Shown: positions 42,882 through 51,463 of the stretch, one piece after another | Layout of the letters: every line of letters starts with the position of its first letter | How positions within the stretch are numbered: the stretch's first letter is position 1 | DNA from: Arthrobacter oryzae | GTDB lineage: Bacteria > Actinomycetota > Actinomycetes > Actinomycetales > Micrococcaceae | NCBI RefSeq assembly: GCF_030718995.1 | Contig: NZ_CP132204.1 | Span: 496,001 to 560,000 of the forward strand | Direction of reading: 5' to 3' | DNA length: 64,000 nucleotides | Position numbers and translations under genes: made by a program | The notes under the pieces: generated by a model | The model's input: the letters and a program-made list of their open reading frames with translations, nothing else | Told to the model about the DNA's origin: nothing | Databases searched by the model: none

Positions 42882-43694
42882 ATGAACGACGTCGTACACA
42901 ACTCCCCCGGTGCCGCCGGCGCCAGCGGATCCGTGCAGGCCGCCGGAGTTTCCCTCAAGGACCTCCGCAAGTCCTACGGCTCCAACGAAGTCCTCAAGGG
43001 CATCAGCCTGGAGGTCGCTCCCGGCGAGGTTGTCTGCCTGATCGGCCCGTCCGGTTCCGGCAAGTCCACCCTGCTGCGCTGCGTGAACCTGCTGGAGCAG
43101 CCCAACGAGGGCACCATCCACGTGGGCGGCTTCGAGGCCACCGACCCGGACGTGGACATCGATCGGATGCGCCGCAAGGTGGGCATGGTGTTCCAGCAGT
43201 TCAACCTGTTCCCGCACCTGAACGCCCTGCAGAACTGCACCATCGCGCAGACCAAGGTGCTCAAGCGCGGGCAGGCGGAGGCGGACAAGGTGGCGCACGC
43301 CAACCTGGAACGCGTGGGCCTGGGCCACCTCTCCGACCGTTTCCCGGACCAGCTCTCCGGCGGCCAGCAGCAGCGCGTGGCCATTGCCCGGGCGCTGAGC
43401 ATGGACCCTGAGCTCATGCTGTTCGATGAGCCCACGTCGGCCCTGGACCCGGAAACCGTGGGCGATGTCCTGTCCGTCATGCGGAACCTGGCCAAGGAAG
43501 GCATGACCATGCTGGTGGTGACCCACGAGATGGGCTTCGCCCGCGAAGTGGCCGACCGTGTGGTGTTCATGGACGGCGGCGTGGTGGTGGAGGAGGGCGT
43601 GGCCGAGCAGGTCATCAGCGCCCCCACGCAATCCCGCACCAAGGAATTCCTGAAGCGCGTGCTGGACCCGACGCACATCGACATCTCGGAGTAG
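42882..43694 (+). CDS. Amino-acid ABC transporter ATP-binding protein
   Basis: A 270-residue GlnQ-type ATPase with Walker [20 protein letters not shown], signature [16 protein letters not shown], Walker [15 protein letters not shown] and [10 protein letters not shown] 42882, 11 bp after the permease stop; the upstream part of the open frame is a shadow of the permease gene. Confidence 0.94.
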   Translation: MNDVVHNSPGAAGASGSVQAAGVSLKDLRKSYGSNEVLKGISLEVAPGEVVCLIGPSGSGKSTLLRCVNLLEQPNEGTIHVGGFEATDPDVDIDRMRRKVGMVFQQFNLFPHLNALQNCTIAQTKVLKRGQAEADKVAHANLERVGLGHLSDRFPDQLSGGQQQRVAIARALSMDPELMLFDEPTSALDPETVGDVLSVMRNLAKEGMTMLVVTHEMGFAREVADRVVFMDGGVVVEEGVAEQVISAPTQSRTKEFLKRVLDPTHIDISE

Positions 43695-43736
43695 GTTTCT
43701 GCATCTGGCCGCCTTTCGACGCGGCCTGTGCCTTTC

Positions 43737-43794
43737 GACGCGCAAATGCCCTGGCGCACCCGGAATTCCGGGTGCGCCAGGGCATTCGCGCGTC
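43737..43794 (+). repeat. Palindromic element, family 2, copy 1 (contains a perfect 42-bp palindrome)
   Basis: 43745-43786 is a perfect palindrome centred on GAATTC (left arm AATGCCCTGGCGCACCCGGAA). GACGCGC/GCGCGTC arms extend it to 58 bp with one mismatch. It lies between the convergent ATPase and nuclease-like genes and overlaps the nuclease stop codon. It may also terminate both. Confidence 0.88.
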
Positions 43795-44767
43795 ATGGGA
43801 CATTTCGCGCGTCGAAATCCGCTGAACGGGCACGACGGCGGGGCACCCCGCCCGCAGCCAACTTGCGCTCCAGCCGGCCCGGCTGCATCAGGTCGGCCCA
43901 CACCCACCGGACCACGGTGAACCCGATAGCGCGGATCCGGTCCTCGCGGTATTTTTCTTCGACCACGACCTGGGACGGCGTGCGACCCCTGAGATACTCC
44001 GGCTTGAGGTACTTCTCCTCGCCGTCAAACTCACCAACCACCCTGGCCCGCTTCCAGTAGAAGTCGGCGTAACCGATCAAACCCTGTTCGTCCCTAAATT
44101 CCTGCTGGAGGACCGGCGCTTCAAAACCCGCCAAGTGGAGGAGCGAACGGCTGTAGGACTCCCCCGCGGAAGCGGATCGGGCATCAGCGAAGTCCAATGC
44201 CGCGAGTATCCTGCGCTGTCTGGTCGTGCTATAGATTGATCCCATTCCCGCCCTGATGTCGTCTTTGCTCAGGGCGGGCAACTGTGCGGCAGCGCCCGGC
44301 CGAAGTACATGGTCCAGCGGGACCACAGCCTCGGCGAAGGGGGTGAACGCAGCCAGATCCAGGACTGTGCGGAGCCGGGACGTGACGAGCAAGCCCTCCC
44401 GCCGGACCACTTCCAAGCCGGACGGGGCCGCGAAGTGGCGCCTGACCACCGCCCGTGACCTCCCGCCGTCGTTCGTCAGGGTCAGTGCTTGAACAGGGTG
44501 AGAGACGCCAATGGTGGGAACTCCCCACACACTTGCCGCTGAGTGCCTGGCAAAAATGGTGGGCTTTTCGAACATCTCCCCGGCCGCGCGAACCTGCAAC
44601 CTATACTTCTGCCAGTCTTTCAGTTCCCGCCAAGCTGCCCCGTCCGCGTAAACGCCATGGCGAATCCTGACCAGGGCGCCGGAGCGCACCCGCTTCGCTA
44701 GGTCCTTGGCGGTAAGCCCGTGCAGCCCGCAGTCGCGGGCCAGGAGAAGGATCGGGAAGTCCGGCAT
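43793..44767 (-). CDS. AbiEi-type winged-helix plus endonuclease-fold protein (second member)
   Basis: A 324-residue protein. N-terminal VRSGALVRIRHGVYADG matches the AbiEi-like winged helix. The C-terminal part has IGYADFYWKRARVVGEFDGE followed by EKY, then DRIRAIGFTVVRWVW: Asp, Glu and Lys in the spacing of DUF559/PD-(D/E)XK nucleases. ATG 44767. The last dozen codons are within repeat-derived sequence (TTTCGCGCGTCG). Same layout as the gene at 35008-35844 but only distant in sequence. Bracketed by family-2 palindromes. Confidence 0.8.
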   Translation of the reverse strand: MPDFPILLLARDCGLHGLTAKDLAKRVRSGALVRIRHGVYADGAAWRELKDWQKYRLQVRAAGEMFEKPTIFARHSAASVWGVPTIGVSHPVQALTLTNDGGRSRAVVRRHFAAPSGLEVVRREGLLVTSRLRTVLDLAAFTPFAEAVVPLDHVLRPGAAAQLPALSKDDIRAGMGSIYSTTRQRRILAALDFADARSASAGESYSRSLLHLAGFEAPVLQQEFRDEQGLIGYADFYWKRARVVGEFDGEEKYLKPEYLRGRTPSQVVVEEKYREDRIRAIGFTVVRWVWADLMQPGRLERKLAAGGVPRRRARSADFDARNVP

Positions 44768-44843
44768 GCATTCAAGCTGTCAGGAGCATGCCGCAGGCAC
44801 CACCTACGTTTGCTCCTATGTGGAGAATCCTCGGGCAACTTTT

Positions 44844-44903
44844 CGACGCGCATCTTCTCTGGCGCACACGGAATACGGGGTGCGCAAGCACGTTTGCGCG
44901 TCG
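44844..44903 (+). repeat. Palindromic element, family 2, copy 2 (diverged)
   Basis: Outer CGACGCGCA/TGCGCGTCG stem (44844-44852, 44895-44903) and inner GCGCAC/GTGCGC; aligns end to end with copy 1 (CGACGCGCA..CTGGCGCAC.CGGAAT..CGGG..). Direct orientation; about 73-76 bp upstream of the nuclease-like gene start and just before the menD stop. Confidence 0.75.
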
Positions 44904-44928
44904 CCAGGCAGGCGGCGGCGTCCAAAAG

Positions 44929-46725
44929 CTACCCCAGCGCGCCCCGCGCTGCTTCCCCTACCGCCGCCTTGATGCGCGCGTGCAGCTCCCTAAGGCCCTG
45001 CCGGTCCGTGCGCACCTCAATGATGCTGCGTCCCTGGCGCGGTGCGGCGAGTGCATCGGCGAGTGCCGCCGTCGTACTTACCGAGCAATGTTCGACGCCG
45101 TACGCTGCGGCGAGTGCCGCGATGTCCACTGAGTGGGGAGTGCCGAAGAGCCGTTCGACGGCGTTCCCGTACGTTCCGGACTCCTGCACGGCGCCGTGTT
45201 CGAGGAGGTTGAAGATGGCGCCGCCGGAGTCGTTGAGGACCACGATGCGCAGCAGCGGATCGTTTTCGGCGAAGCCCAGGAGGAGGCCGCCGGCGTCGTG
45301 CAGGAAGGTCACATCGCCAACCAGCAGGGTGGTTTCCTGCCGGCCGCCCCACGCGATGCCCGTCGCGGTGGAGATGGTGCCGTCGATCCCGGCGAGGCCG
45401 CGGTTGGCGAAGACGGTGGCATGGGGTTCGGGGGCGGGCTGGCCGGCGAGGTCCACGTCGCGGATGCCGTTGGAGGACCCCAGCATCAGCTGCCCGCGCG
45501 TGTGCTGCCACACCAGCGCGCCCACGGCCGGTCCCGTCGGTGCCGGTTCGCCGGACAACACGCGGTCGAGCGCATGCTGGGCGGCGGCACCGGCCAGGAG
45601 CCAGGCGTCCAGCCACGCCGCGGAGCCGCGGCCGGAGAAGTCGGCGAGGTCGCTGAGGTTGTCCAGCGGGAGCTCGGTCCGGCGGCCCGGCTCGTACCAG
45701 GCCACGGGAAGCGGCTGGTACAGGGCCGAGGGCACGTCGGCGCGGCCCAGCAGCTGAGCCACGGGACGGGACAGGGTTGGCCGGCCGAACAGCACGACGC
45801 GCTCGATCGGCTGGGCGGAATCCGGGCCGAAGTGCTCCAGCAGCAACCGGTACGGGCCGATGGCGTTGGGCCCGAAGCGCGAGTTCGACGACGGCTCGGC
45901 CAGCAGCGGCAGGCCGTGGGCGCGGGCGAAAGCTTCGGCGACGGGCCCGGCGTCGTGCCCTGCCAGCACCACCGTGCGGCGCTCCTCCAGCGTGGCCGGC
46001 GCCGGCGGGAGGGTGAGCGGCTCGGGGCCGCGGCCGATCTGCCACGTCCTCCGGCCCGCTGCCTCCGGGAGGTGGTCGCCGGACGCCGGGACCAGCGGAT
46101 CACGGAAGGCCAGGTTCAGCTGCACGGGCCCGGGCGGGGTGTCCTCAAACACCCCTGTGGCGGCGCTCAGGGCGGTTTCCACTGCGCGTTGCGGGTCCGT
46201 TCCGGCGGGAACGTCGACGGCGAACCGGACGTGCTCGCCGAAGAGGTCCAGCTGGACGGTGGTCTGGTTGGCGCCGGTCCCCCGCAGCTCGTCGGGCCGG
46301 TCCGCGGAGAGCACCACCAGCGGAACAGCGGCATGGTTGGCCTCCATCACGGCCGGCATCAGGTTCCCGACGGCGGTGCCGGACGTGGTGAGCACGGCAA
46401 CCGGCGCTCCCGTGGACAGGGCCAGGCCAAGGGCCGTGAACCCGGCCGAGCGCTCGTCGATCCGGACCAGGAGTTCCACCCGGCCGGCGGCGTCGGCCTC
46501 CGCGAGGGCGTAGGCCATGGGGGCCGACCGGGAACCCGGCGAGACCACGACATACCGGACACCGCCGTCGAGCAGGGTTTTGACGGCGACCCTGGCGGCC
46601 TCGATCGCGGTGGGGGTGCCGGAGACCGATTCGGTGGGGGTGCCTGCGGGCTCGCCTTCGGAGAGGGGGGCATCCTCGGCGGCGGCGTAGGAGTTGAGCG
46701 GGTCCAGCGGGTTCTCAGAAGTCAC
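44929..46725 (-). CDS. menD: SEPHCHC synthase (menaquinone biosynthesis)
   Basis: A 598-residue ThDP-dependent enzyme joining isochorismate and 2-oxoglutarate. Seen: VSPGSRSAPMAYALAE (N-terminal MenD block), LTTSGTAVGNLMPAVMEANH with the ThDP-activating Glu, and the Mg/ThDP site GDVTFLHDAGGLLLG...VVLNDSGGAIF. About 40 Ser/Glu/Pro-rich residues precede the core. GTG 46725 is favoured because a -10-like CAGACT lies 6 nt upstream; TTG 46728 is also open. Repeat array A begins 26 bp upstream. Confidence 0.92.
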   Translation of the reverse strand: MTSENPLDPLNSYAAAEDAPLSEGEPAGTPTESVSGTPTAIEAARVAVKTLLDGGVRYVVVSPGSRSAPMAYALAEADAAGRVELLVRIDERSAGFTALGLALSTGAPVAVLTTSGTAVGNLMPAVMEANHAAVPLVVLSADRPDELRGTGANQTTVQLDLFGEHVRFAVDVPAGTDPQRAVETALSAATGVFEDTPPGPVQLNLAFRDPLVPASGDHLPEAAGRRTWQIGRGPEPLTLPPAPATLEERRTVVLAGHDAGPVAEAFARAHGLPLLAEPSSNSRFGPNAIGPYRLLLEHFGPDSAQPIERVVLFGRPTLSRPVAQLLGRADVPSALYQPLPVAWYEPGRRTELPLDNLSDLADFSGRGSAAWLDAWLLAGAAAQHALDRVLSGEPAPTGPAVGALVWQHTRGQLMLGSSNGIRDVDLAGQPAPEPHATVFANRGLAGIDGTISTATGIAWGGRQETTLLVGDVTFLHDAGGLLLGFAENDPLLRIVVLNDSGGAIFNLLEHGAVQESGTYGNAVERLFGTPHSVDIAALAAAYGVEHCSVSTTAALADALAAPRQGRSIIEVRTDRQGLRELHARIKAAVGEAARGALG

Positions 46726-46750
46726 CAAACCAGTCTGCCACCAACCCCCA

Positions 46751-46914
46751 ACGCTCTCTCACCTCCTGCCGCCCCACCCCCCAACGCTCTCTCACCTCCT
46801 GCCGCCCACCCCCAACGCTCTCTCACTTCCTGCCGCCCACCCCCAACGCTCTCTCACTTTCTTCGACGAAGTGAGAGAGCGTGCGGCAAAACCCCGCAAC
46901 AAGTGAGAGAGCGT
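46751..46914. repeat. Repeat array A: 32-bp-period GTGAGAGAGCGT elements
   Basis: ACGCTCTCTCAC occurs at 46751, 46784, 46815 and 46846 (steps 33, 31, 31), then the reverse form GTGAGAGAGCGT at 46871 and 46903 (step 32). Spacers of the first kind read TCCTGCCGCCC; of the second, AAAACCCCGC. The innermost pair forms a 14-bp stem around TTCGACGAA. Lies between menD and a divergent LacI gene. Confidence 0.9.
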
Positions 46915-46942
46915 CGTATAAGGAACCGGCGGGACAGCGGGG

Positions 46943-46959
46943 CTCACACGAGTTAGGTA
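46943..46959. promoter_or_regulatory. Candidate LacI operator upstream of the first LacI gene
   Basis: CTCACACGAGTTAGGTA matches 14 of 17 bases of the perfect operator upstream of the GH32 operon (CTAACACGTGTTAGGAA). It is 42 bp before the LacI start and suggests autoregulation. Confidence 0.55.
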
Positions 46960-47001
46960 AACTGCAGCAAAGCAGTGATTTCACTTCCGGAGGATCAGCC
47001 C

Positions 47002-48102
47002 ATGAACCGCAAGGCCACCGCACTCGACGTCGCCAAGCTGGCGGGGGTCTCGCGCAGCGCTGTGTCGCTCGTGCTCAACGGGCGGGGCAACGGCAACGTG
47101 GCCCTCGAAAGCCAGCAGCGCATCCGGGAGGCCGCGGCCGCGCTCAACTACTCGCCCAACAAAATCGCCCTGAGCCTGCGCAATCAGCAGTCGCGGGTCA
47201 TCGGGATCGTGTCGGACCAGGTGGTCACCAGCCCGTTCGACGGCAACATCATCGCCGGGGCGGACGCCGTGGCACGGTCGCACGGCTTTGTGACCATCGT
47301 GATGGACACGGAGCTGGATGAGTCCCGGGACGAAAGCGCCGTGGAAACCCTGCTGGACCGCCAGGTGGACGGTCTGATGTACGTCACCGTGGGCCTGCGT
47401 CCGCTGCATGTGCCGCCGAACATGGCACGCGTCCCATCGATCCTGGCCAACTGCTTTGACGACCGGCCCGAAGCAGGCCTTCCGGCAGTCATCCCGGACG
47501 AGGTCCGCGGCGGGCGGGAAGCCGCCGGGCACGTCATGTCCCTGGGCCACCGGGACATTGCGTTCCTCGCCGGGGACTCCCTCACCCCCGCGGCGCCCCG
47601 CCGGATCGAGGGCTACCGCGAGGCCTTCGGCAGCGCCGGCATCCCCGTGAACGAGGACCGGGTCATCCAAGTGGGCTGGGACACCGACGCCGGATTCCAC
47701 GGCGCCATGAAACTCCTCGACGGCGTGGACCCGGCCAGCCGCCCCACCGCGATCCTGTGCGCCAACGACCGTCTGGCCATCGGCGTCGTTCTCGCCTGCT
47801 ACCGGCTGGGCCTCAGCATCCCGCAGGATGTGTCGGTCATGGGCTACGACGACGAATTCCGCATCGCCAAGACCATGGTGCCCGCACTCAGCACCATGGC
47901 CCTGCCGCTTCGGGAGATGGGCGCGGAGGCCATGACGGCGCTGCTCGCCGAGGTGGGGTCCGCCCCGAACGGAAAGCACGACGACGGCGGCACGGCTCCC
48001 GGCGCCGCCGCCGGTACCGGCACTGGTACCGGCGGCGAGACGATGGTGCCCTGCCGCCTGGTGGTCCGGGATTCCACGGGCCCCGTCCCGGCCGGGCGCT
48101 AA
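47002..48102 (+). CDS. LacI-family transcriptional regulator (probable regulator of the GH32 operon)
   Basis: A 366-residue repressor. HTH at 5-25 (TALDVAKLAGVSRSAVSLVL), hinge helix near SPNKIALSLR, then the periplasmic-binding-type core (VIGIVSDQVVTSPFDGNIIA, YDDEFRIAKTMVPALSTMAL). A Gly/Thr-rich insertion (about 333-348) interrupts the C-terminal strand. ATG 47002 with GGAGG upstream. Convergent with the GH32 gene. The operator match at 46943 and 52892 links it to the fructosidase/ABC operon. Confidence 0.9.
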   Translation: MNRKATALDVAKLAGVSRSAVSLVLNGRGNGNVALESQQRIREAAAALNYSPNKIALSLRNQQSRVIGIVSDQVVTSPFDGNIIAGADAVARSHGFVTIVMDTELDESRDESAVETLLDRQVDGLMYVTVGLRPLHVPPNMARVPSILANCFDDRPEAGLPAVIPDEVRGGREAAGHVMSLGHRDIAFLAGDSLTPAAPRRIEGYREAFGSAGIPVNEDRVIQVGWDTDAGFHGAMKLLDGVDPASRPTAILCANDRLAIGVVLACYRLGLSIPQDVSVMGYDDEFRIAKTMVPALSTMALPLREMGAEAMTALLAEVGSAPNGKHDDGGTAPGAAAGTGTGTGGETMVPCRLVVRDSTGPVPAGR

Positions 48103-48129
48103 GGCCGGCCGGGCGCCCACCAGCCTTAG
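48099..48129. terminator. Short inverted repeat between LacI and GH32 genes
   Basis: CTAAGGC (48099-48105) and GCCTTAG (48123-48129) include both stop codons and could form a weak two-way terminator. Confidence 0.4.
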
Positions 48130-49538
48130 GAGGGCTGGCTCAGCTCCCAGACCTCCGCCGTCGCGCCGGCCGGAAGGTGCAGCTGCCACTCTTCGCCGGC
48201 CGCCGGGTAGGCGCGCAGGGTCGTGGCCACGGAACCGCTTCGGTACACCTCCACCAGCGAGGCATCCACGAAGACCCGCAGCTCCTCCCCCGGCCCGACG
48301 GTTCCGCTGAACACAGTCTGCCGCGTGCCGTCCCCCACGAGCAGGAGTTCGACGACGGCGTCCCTGGCGCCCGAGGCTTCAGCACCGGTCACCACGGCCT
48401 CGGCAAACGGCGGAAGCACAACGGTCCCTCCGGCACCGCTGGCCAGCATCGCTCCCCGGTAGGCCTCGATTTCGGGGGCGGGGTTGACGGCAAGGGCGCC
48501 GTCCACCACCGAGAGCTCGCGCGGGAAGGTCAGGACACCTGCCCAGCCGGCTGCCTCGATGTCGTCCTGGCTGCGGCCGCGGCGTCCGTCGCGGCCCGGG
48601 CCTTCATTGGCCCAGCCCCACAGCAGGGCACGGTCCTCCAGCGCTACCACCTGCGGAGCGTAGAAGTCGCGGCCCAGGTCCGACTTTCCGCCGCCCCGGG
48701 GCGTGAATACGGGCAGCCCGGTGGCCGGGTCCTCGGTCAGGGAACCGACCAGGTGGCCCACGCCGTTGGCGTGTTCGTGCGCATCGCCGGAGAGCCAGAG
48801 CGAGAACATCATGAGCCAGGTTCCGGAGTCGCCGGCAGCCCCGGCACCGCCGGCGGCATTGTCCGGCACACGGACCAGCTGCGGGCATTCCCAGATCTCG
48901 GCCGGCGTGGATTCGGCAGCCACCGGGTTCTCCGAGGTCAGCCAGATGCCCTGGTACTTCCAGTCGGACATGTCCTCCACCGTGTACAGCAGCAACGCGG
49001 CGTGCCCGCTGGCCAGGCCGGCGCCCTGCATGGCGTACCGCTTGCCGTTGAACCGGAAGATGAACGGATCGCGGACCGCGGTGACCTCCCCGTCGGCGGG
49101 CATGGTAGCCGCCACGTGGCCGGTCTGCTCCCAGTGGACCAGGTCCGAAGAGCCGCGGGCGATGACCACCTGTGAGTGGCCGCCGTCGCCGCGGACGCCC
49201 GAGTACGCAGCGGTGGGAACACCGCCGTCGTCCGTCACCACACCGGTCCAGCAGCCGTACTCATCCGGACCGCCGGGCTGGGGGCGCAGCGCCACCGGGT
49301 GCTCCTCCCAGCGCACCAGGTCGGCGGAGCTCACGTGGCCCCAGGCGATCCGGTGGTGTCGGGCGGAGTCCGGGTTGTACTGGAAGAACACGTGGTACCG
49401 GCCGTTGATGTAGCTGATGCCGTTGGGGTCGTTGATCCAGCCCTGCGCGGGTCGCGGGTGGAACCGGGGGAAGGCGGGGTCGGGGTGGGCGGCGGCGACG
49501 TCGTCGAAGTGGACGGCGGCGAGGTCCGGGGAGGGCAT
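48126..49538 (-). CDS. Glycoside hydrolase family 32 (intracellular beta-fructosidase/sucrase)
   Basis: A 470-residue GH32 enzyme. Nucleophile Asp37 in GWINDPNG; the RDP motif (TAVRDPFIF) and the acid/base glutamate in EIWECPQLV are present; the C-terminal beta-sandwich ends near VFVDASLVEVYRSG. No signal peptide, so it acts inside the cell on sugar brought in by the ABC transporter encoded upstream. Sucrose, kestose or inulin/levan oligomers are possible substrates; motifs do not separate them. Last gene of binding protein-permease-permease-GH32. Confidence 0.92.
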   Translation of the reverse strand: MPSPDLAAVHFDDVAAAHPDPAFPRFHPRPAQGWINDPNGISYINGRYHVFFQYNPDSARHHRIAWGHVSSADLVRWEEHPVALRPQPGGPDEYGCWTGVVTDDGGVPTAAYSGVRGDGGHSQVVIARGSSDLVHWEQTGHVAATMPADGEVTAVRDPFIFRFNGKRYAMQGAGLASGHAALLLYTVEDMSDWKYQGIWLTSENPVAAESTPAEIWECPQLVRVPDNAAGGAGAAGDSGTWLMMFSLWLSGDAHEHANGVGHLVGSLTEDPATGLPVFTPRGGGKSDLGRDFYAPQVVALEDRALLWGWANEGPGRDGRRGRSQDDIEAAGWAGVLTFPRELSVVDGALAVNPAPEIEAYRGAMLASGAGGTVVLPPFAEAVVTGAEASGARDAVVELLLVGDGTRQTVFSGTVGPGEELRVFVDASLVEVYRSGSVATTLRAYPAAGEEWQLHLPAGATAEVWELSQPS

Positions 49539-49562
49539 GGCAGGGGCCTTTCAGTGAGTGGA

Positions 49563-50465
49563 TTATTTGCCGGTGCCGGCGGTGAGGCCGTCCTGCAGTG
49601 CGCGCTGGCCGAACATAAAGACCACCAGCGCGGGGATCATGGACAGGACCACGCCTGCGAGCACCACGGAGATGCTGCCGGTTCCCAGGTTGCCCTGGAG
49701 CGAGACGAGGCCCAGGGGGAGCGTGAAGTTCTGCTCGGAGATGGTCAGGATGAGCGGGCGGAAGAATTCGTTCCAGTGGAAGTTGAACGCGAGGATCCCC
49801 ACGATCGCCATGCCGGGCATCGCCAGCGGCGCATACACGGAACGGAATGTACGCCACGGGCTGGCGCCGTCGATCGCGGCGGCCTCGGCCAGCTCGGCCG
49901 GGAGCCCCATGAAGTACTGGCGCATCAGGAAGGTGCCGAACGCCGTCGGAATGGCCGGCAGGATCAGCGCCAGCAGTGTGTCCGAGAGGCCCATGCCGCG
50001 GATCAGCATGAAGACGGGCACGATCGTGACCTGCACCGGCACCATCATGGTGGCCAGCACGATCGAGAAGAGTGCGCCGCGGCCGCGGAACTTCAGGTGC
50101 GCGAAGGCGTAGCCTGCCATCGCCGCGGTCACCATCTGGCCCACCGCGATCAGCCCGGTCACCAAGGCGCTGTTGAGGACGAGCAGGAAGATATTCAGTT
50201 GCTGGAATACTTCACCGTAGGACGTGAAATCCGGGTTCCACGGGAAGAACGACGGCGGCAGCTTGAAGGATTCCGACGGCGACCGCAGCGACGTGGACAG
50301 GGTCCACAGCACCGGGCCCAGTGTCAGGGTTGCCGCGATCAGCAGCAGGACGATGCGGATGGCGAAGTTCCAGCTGAACCGGCGCCGGTTGGGTGACGTT
50401 TCCGGGAGGCCTTCCGAGAGCCGGGGGGAATGCCCAGCCAGGCCGTGGTCTGTTGTGGTTGTCAT
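49563..50465 (-). CDS. Carbohydrate ABC transporter permease (MalG type)
   Basis: A 300-residue CUT1 permease with six hydrophobic segments; first IRIVLLLIAATLTLGPVLWT; EAA loop ELAEAAAIDGASPWRTFRSV. Lies 8 bp after the other permease, same strand. Part of the fructoside-uptake operon; the ATPase is not encoded here and is probably a shared MsiK-type protein elsewhere. Confidence 0.92.
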   Translation of the reverse strand: MTTTTDHGLAGHSPRLSEGLPETSPNRRRFSWNFAIRIVLLLIAATLTLGPVLWTLSTSLRSPSESFKLPPSFFPWNPDFTSYGEVFQQLNIFLLVLNSALVTGLIAVGQMVTAAMAGYAFAHLKFRGRGALFSIVLATMMVPVQVTIVPVFMLIRGMGLSDTLLALILPAIPTAFGTFLMRQYFMGLPAELAEAAAIDGASPWRTFRSVYAPLAMPGMAIVGILAFNFHWNEFFRPLILTISEQNFTLPLGLVSLQGNLGTGSISVVLAGVVLSMIPALVVFMFGQRALQDGLTAGTGK

Positions 50466-50473
50466 GGCTGGCC

Positions 50474-51463
50474 TTACTGGTAGAAGACGAATCGTTTGCT
50501 GAGCCGGAACTGCGCGGCCGTGATGGCCATGATGATCAGGGTGAGAAGCACACCGATGGCGGAGGCCTGACCGAACTCGAGGCGCTGGAAGGCCGATTCA
50601 AAGATGACCATGACGGCGGTGCGGGTGGAGTCGCCGGGGCCGCCGCGGGTCAGCACGTAGGGCTGGTCGAACACCTGCAGGGCGCTGATGATCGCCATCA
50701 CCGAGGCCACCAGCGTGGTGGGGCTCAGCAGCGGCAGCGTCACGTAGAGGTGCTTGCGCCAGCCGGTGGCGCCGTCTATCGATGCCGCTTCGTATGTCTC
50801 CACGGGAATGGAGGCCAGGCCGCCGATGAACAGCAGGAAGGAGAACCCGAAGTTCTGCCACACGTAGACAAGGATCACGACGGCGGCGGACCCGCCCGGC
50901 GTGGTCAGCCACGGCACCGCGGGGATGCCCGCGAGGGACAGGAACCAGTTGACCACGCCGAACTGCTCGTTGAAGAGGTACCGCATGAAGATGGAAACCG
51001 AGGCCGCGGAGAGGATGAGCGGGAAGAAGAAGGCGGAGCGGAAGAATACGCGCAGCCAGGCCGGCATCTTCTCCTGCACCATGATGGCCAGTGCCAGGGC
51101 GAGCCCCAACTGGAAGGCCACGGCCACCACCACGAACAGGATTGTGTTCAGGAAGGACACCCGGACGGTGGGGTCCTGGACCACTTCGGAGAAGTTGTCG
51201 AAGCCCACGAAGGTCGGCGCCGAAATGATGTCCCAGCGGAAGAAGGCCAGGACCACGGAGGCCACAATCGGGATCAGGGTGAACAGGCCCATGCCCAGGA
51301 TGGTGGGGGCCAGGAAGATCCAGGCCAGCCAGCGCTGGCTGTGCCGGGCTGATCCGGCTGTGGCGGGCCCGGCGGATCGGCCGGCGCCCGGATTAGCGAG
51401 TGCTTTTGCGGCCGGGCGGGCGGTCCGCTTCGGCCGCTCCCGGTGCGGGCTGGTGGTGCTCAT
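50474..51463 (-). CDS. Carbohydrate ABC transporter permease (MalF type)
   Basis: A 329-residue CUT1 permease. A 50-residue basic N-terminal extension precedes WLAWIFLAPTILGMGLFTLI; EAA loop ETYEAASIDGATGWRKHLYV. ATG 51463 overlaps the binding-protein stop (ATGA). Confidence 0.92.
   Translation of the reverse strand: MSTTSPHRERPKRTARPAAKALANPGAGRSAGPATAGSARHSQRWLAWIFLAPTILGMGLFTLIPIVASVVLAFFRWDIISAPTFVGFDNFSEVVQDPTVRVSFLNTILFVVVAVAFQLGLALALAIMVQEKMPAWLRVFFRSAFFFPLILSAASVSIFMRYLFNEQFGVVNWFLSLAGIPAVPWLTTPGGSAAVVILVYVWQNFGFSFLLFIGGLASIPVETYEAASIDGATGWRKHLYVTLPLLSPTTLVASVMAIISALQVFDQPYVLTRGGPGDSTRTAVMVIFESAFQRLEFGQASAIGVLLTLIIMAITAAQFRLSKRFVFYQ

Noticed and set aside
35008..44767. The two nuclease-like genes as transposases or as AbiE toxin-antitoxin modules.
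   Set aside because: No DDE, Y1 or serine-recombinase motifs are visible and no AbiEii-type nucleotidyltransferase gene is adjacent; only the winged-helix part resembles AbiEi.
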